11,937 nucleotides of DNA from Alphaproteobacteria bacterium UBA2966. GTDB taxonomy: Bacteria; Pseudomonadota; Alphaproteobacteria; UBA2966. Positions 7,114 to 11,937 of the stretch are shown piece by piece. The translations under genes were made by a program, and so were the position numbers. Every line of letters begins with the position of its first letter. The stretch's first letter is position 1. The notes under the pieces were generated by a model that saw nothing but the letters and a program-made list of their open reading frames with translations, had not been told where the DNA came from and made no database searches. Location of the stretch: positions 26,029 through 37,965 of the forward strand of contig DEBC01000007.1 in assembly GCA_002348365.1 (NCBI GenBank), in the 5' to 3' direction.

Positions 7114-8133
7114 ATGAAATTGCATCGAAACAGATCACGTTGGTTGGTTGCAGGCGTCAGTCTCGCTTTGCTGGTGGGTTCGGCAGCGGCAGGTACCCAG
7201 GCTTTCGCCGAGGAAACAAAGTTCACGATCGGAACAGCCCGGGATCTCCAACTCGGCGCCCAGATCGGTATGGCCAAGCACAAGGGATTCTTCAAGGAAG
7301 AAGGTCTCGATGTCGAAGTGGCCTATTTCGGCTCCGGCGCGGAAATGACATCGGCCATGGCGGCCGGCAAGCTTCAGATTGGGAGTTTTGGAGATTTTCC
7401 GAGCATCATCATGGTCTCCAAGAAACTTCCTGTGAAGATCGTCTCTGTGATGGCGGAGATTTCCGGCACCCAACAAGTCGTGGTGAGTAAGAACGTCAAG
7501 CAGCCAAGTGACCTGAAGGGAAAGAAGATCGGTCTGCTGGTCGGTAGTTCCGCGGAATCACTTCTGAATGGCACGTTGCGGCATTTCAAGATCCCGCTCG
7601 ACTCCGTGGAGCTCGTCAACATGCGTCCACCGGAGCAGGTGGCCGCACTTGCGCGGGGTGACATCGATGGTCTGGCGGTATGGCAACCACATGCATACCG
7701 CGCCAAGACGCAAGCTGGTGGCCATGCTCTTGTTTCAGCTTTGGAGTCTTTTGTTCCCGGAATGGAGGGACCGCTCAGCTACTACGCGGCATATTCATTG
7801 CTCATGGTGCGTGATGAATTTCTCAATGCAAATCCCAACTCCATGAAGGCCGTGCTCAGAGCTCTGAACAAGGCAACCAAGTACGTCAATGGCAACAAGG
7901 ACGATACCGCCACGACAATGGAAGAGGATATGAGAGCGCCGGCCAAGGACCTCAGGGTCTTCCTGGACGAGAATGTCTATGACATGACCTTGTCGTCCAA
8001 GCTCATCACGACCTTGGACAACACGGTGAACTTTATGCACGAGGTTGGTAAAATTAAATCGAAACCCAACTTCCGTGACGCGATCTCTAGCTCATTCTTG
8101 AAGAGCGTTTCTGCAGACCTCGTCGCGTACTAG
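7114..8133 (+). CDS. ABC transporter periplasmic substrate-binding protein (SsuA/TauA/NMT1-like)
   Basis: A 339-residue exported binding protein. The signal peptide has a basic n-region (KLHRNRSRW), a hydrophobic core at 11-26, and a probable signal peptidase I site after AFA (30-32), leaving a mature chain starting EETKFTIG. The mature part has the two-lobe pattern of the nitrate/sulfonate/taurine binding-protein family. This includes GMAKHKGFFKEEGLDVEV (52-69), the TSAMAAGKLQIGSFGD segment (79-94), SDLKGKKIGLLVGSSAE (132-148) and GDIDGLAVWQPHA (182-194). Ligands of this family include alkylsulfonates, taurine, nitrate, thiamine precursors and aromatic acids, and the pocket cannot be read from sequence. 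The next gene on the right is convergent. The ATPase it needs is most likely the one at 8195-8989, and transcription of this unit stops at the hairpin at 8151. Confidence 0.92.
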   Translation: MKLHRNRSRWLVAGVSLALLVGSAAAGTQAFAEETKFTIGTARDLQLGAQIGMAKHKGFFKEEGLDVEVAYFGSGAEMTSAMAAGKLQIGSFGDFPSIIMVSKKLPVKIVSVMAEISGTQQVVVSKNVKQPSDLKGKKIGLLVGSSAESLLNGTLRHFKIPLDSVELVNMRPPEQVAALARGDIDGLAVWQPHAYRAKTQAGGHALVSALESFVPGMEGPLSYYAAYSLLMVRDEFLNANPNSMKAVLRALNKATKYVNGNKDDTATTMEEDMRAPAKDLRVFLDENVYDMTLSSKLITTLDNTVNFMHEVGKIKSKPNFRDAISSSFLKSVSADLVAY

Positions 8134-8150
8134 TTGGTGCAGACCTGTTT

Positions 8151-8189
8151 GGGCCGGGCAGGATCAATCCTGCCCGGCCCTTCCTTTTT
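8151..8189 (+). terminator. Intrinsic terminator after the substrate-binding protein gene
   Basis: GGGCCGGGCAGGA at 8151-8163 pairs perfectly with TCCTGCCCGGCCC at 8168-8180: a 13-bp GC-rich stem with a TCAA loop, 14 bp if the next A-T pair forms. It is followed by TTCCTTTTT on the + strand. It begins 17 bp after the stop at 8133. In the other direction there is no T run after the stem, so it should act mainly on + strand transcripts. It also lies just beyond the end of the leftward ATPase gene at 8195. Confidence 0.92.
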
Positions 8190-8194
8190 GAGGC

Positions 8195-8989
8195 TCAGAC
8201 TTCCTCCACCTGTTCCTGATCACGTGATCTCGCCATCTCCTGTCTCAGGATGGTATCGACGTGGCGGTAGAGGTCGAAATACTCCGCACTAGAGCGATTG
8301 CGAAGCCGCTCGAGATCTACGGATACGATATCCTTCACACGTCCGGGGTGTGCGCTCAGGATGACGATCCTGTCAGCCAGGTACACCGCTTCTCCGATGC
8401 TGTGTGTCACGAAGACGCAGGTCTTCTTGTCCATCTCCCAGATTCGCAGCAATTCTTCTTGCATGGTCTCACGCGTCATCGCGTCGAGAGCTCCAAAAGG
8501 TTCGTCCATCAACAGCATGTCAGGTCCGTTGGCCAGTGATCTCGCGATACTAACGCGTTGCTTCATGCCGCCGGAGAGTTCACCCGGATAGTGGTGCTCA
8601 AACCCCTTTAGGTGAACGAGATCGACATAGTGATTCACAATCTCTTCCTGCTCTTGCTTCGATGCACCCCGCATCCGGGGGCCGAAGGCAATGTTCTGAG
8701 CGACGGTGAACCAGGGAAAGATTCCATACTCTTGAAACACCATCCCTCGCTCAGGCCCCGGACCGGTAATCGCAGTGCCATCTACCAGGATCGATCCCGA
8801 TGTCGGCAGGAGAAAACCGGCGATCAAATTCAATAGGGTCGTTTTTCCACATCCGCTCGGTCCGAGAAGGCATACGAATTCTCCTGTATCGATCGATAGA
8901 TTGATATCGTCGAGCGCAGTGACGTGCCGTTCGAGTCGGTCACTGACGAAAGTCATATTCAAGTTGCTCACTCGGACTTTGTCGTTCAT
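8195..8989 (-). CDS. ABC transporter ATPase, SsuB/TauB/NrtD type
   Basis: A 264-residue cytoplasmic ATPase driving import. All nucleotide-binding motifs are intact: Walker A GPSGCGKT (43-50), Q-loop Q86 in VFQEYGIFPW, signature LSGGMKQR (138-145), Walker B MLLMDEP (158-164) with catalytic E163, D-loop GALDA (166-170) and H-loop H196 in THSIGEA. The VFQEYGIFPW and GRVKDIVSVDLER segments are typical of the nitrate/sulfonate/taurine importers, matching the two permeases and the binding protein here. It is the last gene of the leftward run, 51 bp after permease B. Since permease A has no ATPase on its own strand, this one may serve both. The ribosome site upstream of the ATG is weak (GAAAG). Confidence 0.95.
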   Translation of the reverse strand: MNDKVRVSNLNMTFVSDRLERHVTALDDINLSIDTGEFVCLLGPSGCGKTTLLNLIAGFLLPTSGSILVDGTAITGPGPERGMVFQEYGIFPWFTVAQNIAFGPRMRGASKQEQEEIVNHYVDLVHLKGFEHHYPGELSGGMKQRVSIARSLANGPDMLLMDEPFGALDAMTRETMQEELLRIWEMDKKTCVFVTHSIGEAVYLADRIVILSAHPGRVKDIVSVDLERLRNRSSAEYFDLYRHVDTILRQEMARSRDQEQVEEV

Positions 8990-9040
8990 GACGGCTACTG
9001 CTTTCGTTGACGTACCGTAAGGCTCAGCCTCGTCGTGTAC

Positions 9041-9877
9041 TCAAGTGCCCTGGTCGAGGGTCACGCGATAAGGGATCCATTTGCTTTCCAGCCAGAGCAG
9101 ACCCTTGTTGATGAAGTAGCCAAGGATTCCGATGGTGACGATGCCCACCATGATCTGCTCTGTCATGAGTTGAAAACGACCATCCTGAATCAGAAATCCG
9201 AGGCCGGAATTTGCGAGTATAAGTTCGGCGGCAACCAGCACGATGAACGCCATGCCCGCGCCCAGTCGCAAACCGACGACAATTCTGGGAAGCGCGCTGC
9301 GCAAGATGATGTGCCAGAAAATTTTCTGCTTGCTGACGCCCAGGCTCAGTGCTGCCCAGATGTGCACACGTTCTACGCCGTGAAAGCCGCTGATCGTGTT
9401 GAGGATGATCGGGAAAAAGGCTCCATACATGATGATGGCGACTTTCGACTCCTCGCCCAAACCGAGCCAAAGTATTGCGAGTGGAATCCACGCGATGGGC
9501 GGAATGGGCCGCACCAGTTCGATCCAAGGATCCACCAGGTGAAACATGGGCCGCCACAATCCAATCAGCATGCCGAGAGGGATGGCGACCAGGACGGCAA
9601 GTAGGAAGCCACCAGCCACTCGGGCCAAGCTGACAGCGATGTGCACAAACAAACTTCCGTCCGCCGCCATCTTGATCATTAATCGAAAGACCCGCTCGGG
9701 TCCGGGAAGAAAAAACTCACTGACCCAGCCTGCACTCACGGAGAGGTGCCATACGATGAAGAATCCTGCGAGGGACGCTAGCGTGTAAAGGAGCTCGGGC
9801 CGCCGGCTTCGTGGCAGAGCTTTGGACCGTCCATTCTTCAGTTCTTGGGACGAATCATCCGTCGCCAATCGAACCAC
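9041..9877 (-). CDS. ABC transporter permease, SsuC/TauC/NrtB type (permease B)
   Basis: A 278-residue integral membrane permease with about six hydrophobic segments, the first near residues 30-50. The core has the family pattern RPIPPIAWIPL (123-133), SKVAIIMYGAFF (144-155), and an EAA-type loop near 172-198 (IWAALSLGVSKQK) that should dock with the ATPase encoded downstream. The frame is closed by a TGA just before the GTG at 9877. A TTG three codons later (9868) has a better ribosome site, AGAGGTGG, 5 nt upstream, so the protein may be 275 residues. The gene follows the Rieske beta-subunit gene by 85 bp and precedes the ATPase by 51 bp. It resembles permease A closely (49 of 89 core positions), including matched DGSL..HIAVSL segments. 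Homodimeric and heterodimeric assembly are both possible. Confidence 0.92.
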   Translation of the reverse strand: MVRLATDDSSQELKNGRSKALPRSRRPELLYTLASLAGFFIVWHLSVSAGWVSEFFLPGPERVFRLMIKMAADGSLFVHIAVSLARVAGGFLLAVLVAIPLGMLIGLWRPMFHLVDPWIELVRPIPPIAWIPLAILWLGLGEESKVAIIMYGAFFPIILNTISGFHGVERVHIWAALSLGVSKQKIFWHIILRSALPRIVVGLRLGAGMAFIVLVAAELILANSGLGFLIQDGRFQLMTEQIMVGIVTIGILGYFINKGLLWLESKWIPYRVTLDQGT

Positions 9878-9881
9878 CTCT
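9874..9881 (-). promoter_or_regulatory. Ribosome binding site that may set a TTG start for permease B
   Basis: AGAGGTGG on the - strand overlaps the GTG at 9877 and lies 5 nt before the in-frame TTG at 9868. It therefore supports the later start. The GTG itself has no usable site upstream. Confidence 0.4.
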
Positions 9882-9962
9882 CATCGCGAAAAGGGAGTAT
9901 GAGCGTAGGTTTCCGCCGGTGGTGTGTCAAACGAGCCGGCCGCTCCAGGGATTACGGGCGTA

Positions 9963-10421
9963 TCAGATGGGGATATGCGACCCGGAAGCCAGTCGGCGGG
10001 TGTCGAGCATCACTTCCCGGCTGGCCAACAAAGGGGAGTCCCCGTCCGTTGTAATTCGGTCCTTGTAGGTTCCGATGGCGAACAGGCGCGTGTCGCCGTC
10101 GTACCAGGTGTGATAGACGCTCACTGTGCTGCGTACCGGCACGATGCCATTCTGCGCCTCCCCAATGCGAACCATGCTGGCCACGCGCCGCAGGTGTGCG
10201 ACGGCGACCTCGTGTGTCTCGACGGCCTTCAGCAGCTCCAGGAGATTTTCGCGAGTCTGATACATCCACTCCATGGGCTTGCGGATTTCCTCGCTGAACG
10301 CGGTGATCCGGTATGTGAAGTCGGGCGTGCACAGTGCGATATAATCGTCGAACCGCTCATCATCGAGCAGTGCGCAGGAGTCATAGATCAGGTCGGTGAT
10401 CTTGTTCCGATCGATGGTCAA
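9963..10421 (-). CDS. Rieske-type ring-hydroxylating oxygenase, beta (small) subunit
   Basis: A 152-residue protein of the NTF2-like beta-subunit family of Rieske oxygenases. The beta subunit is structural and forms the alpha3beta3 hexamer; it carries no cofactor. Visible family features are an N-terminal helical part with ALLDDERFDDYIALCTPDF (17-35), a middle region ending VHYxTWYDGDTRLFAIGxYxD-like (about 102-120, here YHTWYDGDTRLFAIGTYKD), and a C-terminus LDTRRLASGSHIPI. It follows the alpha gene by 18 bp, the usual alpha-beta order. The start is unusual: the alpha TAG stop is in this same frame, and the first possible initiation codon after it is a TTG at 10421. The next Met is far inside the fold. 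No strong ribosome site is visible, so translation is probably coupled to alpha. Confidence 0.88.
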   Translation of the reverse strand: MTIDRNKITDLIYDSCALLDDERFDDYIALCTPDFTYRITAFSEEIRKPMEWMYQTRENLLELLKAVETHEVAVAHLRRVASMVRIGEAQNGIVPVRSTVSVYHTWYDGDTRLFAIGTYKDRITTDGDSPLLASREVMLDTRRLASGSHIPI

Positions 10422-10439
10422 GACATTCGCCCGATCGCT

Positions 10440-11651
10440 CTATTCTGCCGCCACCGTGGACTCCGGCTCGAAGGGCTGGCTCTGGTCTCGGCCCATCAGG
10501 CGCGACCATTCCTTCCACCAGGTCCGTGCGGCGATATCATCCTGTGAGAGGTTGTTTTCCTCCCGGCACCAATAGGTATACGGCACCTGGCCGCCGTAGA
10601 TGGCGTCGCCTTGCAGCTTTACTCCAAGACAATCTTCTGGGAGGTTTCGGCCGAACAGTCCCCAGATCGAATGGTAATCCCGGATGCGGCGCATGCGGTC
10701 TTCTTCAGACTCGCCCTTGATGCCCAACGCCCGGTATTGCACCAGCGTTTCGGTCGGACTCAGCGGGATCTGGTTGTCGATGCGAACGACCGTACCTCGG
10801 GTCAGGAAGGTGATGTCCGGAAACACATCGGTGATCTGAAACTCGTCCTCCTTCATACCGGGAAGTGCCAGGCTGTCTTCGCGATCTTCCCAACCGGGGT
10901 ACTTATTGTATTCCACAGAGTAGCGGTCCACGGTGAAATGGCCGTTTGGAAATGTGTGCCAGTTGCGGGTGTAGTACTCGGGAATTTGCAAGCTGGTCTT
11001 GCGGTTCGCGACGTGCATGAACTCGTGATAGAGATCCATATTGGTCTCCATCCAGTTCTTCCAGTTGCACTTGAGGTTAAGCTCGAAGAAATCGATGACT
11101 TCCATCTCGACGGTATCAATCATCTCGCGCTGCAAAAACAGGCTGTCGCCGATGTACTCCTCGAGCGGCATGCAGTTCTCGTCGAGATTAACGAAGACCA
11201 GGCCATAGATCAGCTCTGTCCTGACTTCCCGTAGGCCACAGGCCTCTTGGCGCAGACCCACTGCATCGAACGCTTCAGGCCGGGGGCGGCTGGTACACTC
11301 CCCAGTGGTCGGATCATAGGTCCATAAGTGGTACATGCATCGCCAGGCCCGCAAATTGCCGGCTGGCCTGCGTAAGACTGCTGCACCACGGTGCGAGCAC
11401 GAATTGACGAAGGAGCGGATTTTGCCGTCCTTGCCGCGTGCCACTACCAGCGGCGTGTCCGCCACGGACGCCGTTCGGTAGTCGTAGACCTCCGGTATTT
11501 CGCTCTCATGGAGGACGAAGCGCCAGGTCTTGGAGAGGATCTTCTCCTTCTCCTCTGCGAAAACGCCTTCATCATAGTAAACGTGATTATCGACGAAGTG
11601 CGTGGCCGGGAGTTGTGGCGGGCGAGTAAATTCGGCCTCTGTGCGGGACAT
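10440..11651 (-). CDS. Rieske-type ring-hydroxylating oxygenase, alpha (large) subunit
   Basis: The 403-residue catalytic subunit of a two-component or three-component Rieske non-heme iron oxygenase. The Rieske [2Fe-2S] site is C85-x-H87-x17-C105-x2-H108 (CSH...CMYH), the ordinary spacing. The mononuclear iron motif is D206-x2-H209-x3-H213 (METNMDLYHEFMH), one residue shorter than the usual H-x4-H, and D340 in LPEDCLG is the probable third ligand. The GLFGRNLPED segment aligns with the normal C-terminal ligand region. I chose the ATG at 11651 because AAGGA lies 8 nt upstream; the frame stays open to 11777, but that part overlaps the amidohydrolase in another frame. The substrate is unknown. 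The Rieske spacing of 17 argues against methanesulfonate monooxygenase, which has a longer loop. No ferredoxin or reductase gene is in the window. Confidence 0.92.
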   Translation of the reverse strand: MSRTEAEFTRPPQLPATHFVDNHVYYDEGVFAEEKEKILSKTWRFVLHESEIPEVYDYRTASVADTPLVVARGKDGKIRSFVNSCSHRGAAVLRRPAGNLRAWRCMYHLWTYDPTTGECTSRPRPEAFDAVGLRQEACGLREVRTELIYGLVFVNLDENCMPLEEYIGDSLFLQREMIDTVEMEVIDFFELNLKCNWKNWMETNMDLYHEFMHVANRKTSLQIPEYYTRNWHTFPNGHFTVDRYSVEYNKYPGWEDREDSLALPGMKEDEFQITDVFPDITFLTRGTVVRIDNQIPLSPTETLVQYRALGIKGESEEDRMRRIRDYHSIWGLFGRNLPEDCLGVKLQGDAIYGGQVPYTYWCREENNLSQDDIAARTWWKEWSRLMGRDQSQPFEPESTVAAE

Positions 11652-11659
11652 CCCAATTA

Positions 11660-11664
11660 TCCTT
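11660..11664 (-). promoter_or_regulatory. Ribosome binding site deciding the start of the Rieske alpha subunit
   Basis: AAGGA on the - strand lies 8 nt before the ATG at 11651. It supports a 403-residue alpha subunit starting MSRTEAEF rather than the longer open frame running into the upstream amidohydrolase gene. Confidence 0.6.
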
Positions 11665-11689
11665 CGGTATTCAGGTTGGCGGTCATCTC

Positions 11690-11937
11690 TCAAGCGGTCC
11701 GAGCGTGCAGCGTTGGTGCGGTCTGGTCTCCACCTAAAATCTCCGCGACCTTTTCCTGCGTGTAGACATTGCTCCACATGCTGTAGGACTTTTCCAGCGC
11801 CATGAGCTTGATATCGTCGTTGAGTTCAAGCTCAATCCGACTTCCGTCGAGCAGGATATCCTTGATGCGCGACTTGTCCTGCAGGACTCGCACGTCTGCA
11901 AGCGGATCGCCATCGATCACGAGGATGTCGGCGCGGC
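11690..11937 (-). CDS. Amidohydrolase, C-terminal fragment (truncated by the window edge)
   Basis: The reading frame runs off the right edge; the visible 82 residues begin RADILVIDGDPLADVRVLQ, the C-terminal beta-sandwich strand typical of amidohydrolase-superfamily enzymes. The GTG at 11920 is internal to this motif, so it is not the start. After KDILLDGSRIELELNDD there is a tail of about 45 residues (ending LHARTA) beyond where many relatives stop, with no motif I recognise. Metal ligands lie outside the window, so activity cannot be judged. The end of the other amidohydrolase in the window (KLADIIAVRGDPLDDVRLLQ) is clearly similar, so both belong to the same broad subfamily. The Rieske alpha gene starts 38 bp after this stop, so it is probably the preceding gene of the same leftward operon. 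Confidence 0.85.
   Translation of the reverse strand, partial: RADILVIDGDPLADVRVLQDKSRIKDILLDGSRIELELNDDIKLMALEKSYSMWSNVYTQEKVAEILGGDQTAPTLHARTA

Noticed and set aside
10440..11651. Assignment of the Rieske enzyme as methanesulfonate monooxygenase (MsmA/MsmB), suggested by the sulfonate-type transporter
   Set aside because: The Rieske motif has 17 residues between the two ligand pairs, whereas the methanesulfonate enzyme is known for a clearly longer loop.

Overview
The window looks like a chromosomal stretch of a heterotrophic, probably proteobacterial, bacterium of moderately high GC content. This rests on dense gene packing, Shine-Dalgarno sites of the GGAGG type, and protein families common in Pseudomonadota: a tandem UspA protein, MsrB, a COG0523 GTPase, a SsuABC/TauABC-type transporter and a two-subunit Rieske oxygenase. 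I cannot name a genus. There are no RNA genes, insertion sequences, integrases, phage genes or CRISPR arrays. Both window edges cut through genes.

Left part (1-2650). A 5'-truncated tandem universal stress protein on the + strand overlaps, tail to tail, a small two-helix membrane protein on the - strand. Next, on the - strand, msrB and a phytanoyl-CoA-dioxygenase-like gene form a two-gene unit 16 bp apart. A short putative lipoprotein gene diverges from msrB; a TATAAT box lies between them.

Middle part (2718-5901). A COG0523 (CobW-like) metallochaperone GTPase is followed 33 bp later by a metal-dependent amidohydrolase. Convergent to it lies a short-chain dehydrogenase-like gene in which all four positions of the classical SDR catalytic tetrad appear to be replaced.

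Right part (6192-11937). This looks like an uptake and catabolic locus. On the + strand a permease and a periplasmic substrate-binding protein end at a near-perfect intrinsic terminator. On the - strand, reading from the right edge, come the C-terminal end of a second amidohydrolase, a Rieske oxygenase alpha subunit, its beta subunit, a second permease, and an ABC ATPase ending just past the same terminator. The window therefore has one ATPase, one binding protein and two related but distinct permeases, split over two convergent transcription units.

The simplest reading is that a small organic acid or related compound (aromatic carboxylate or sulfonate are the usual ligands of these families) is imported, hydrolysed by one or both amidohydrolases and oxygenated by the Rieske enzyme. 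No ferredoxin or reductase for the oxygenase and no transcription regulator is present, so these must lie elsewhere. The substrate cannot be determined from sequence alone.
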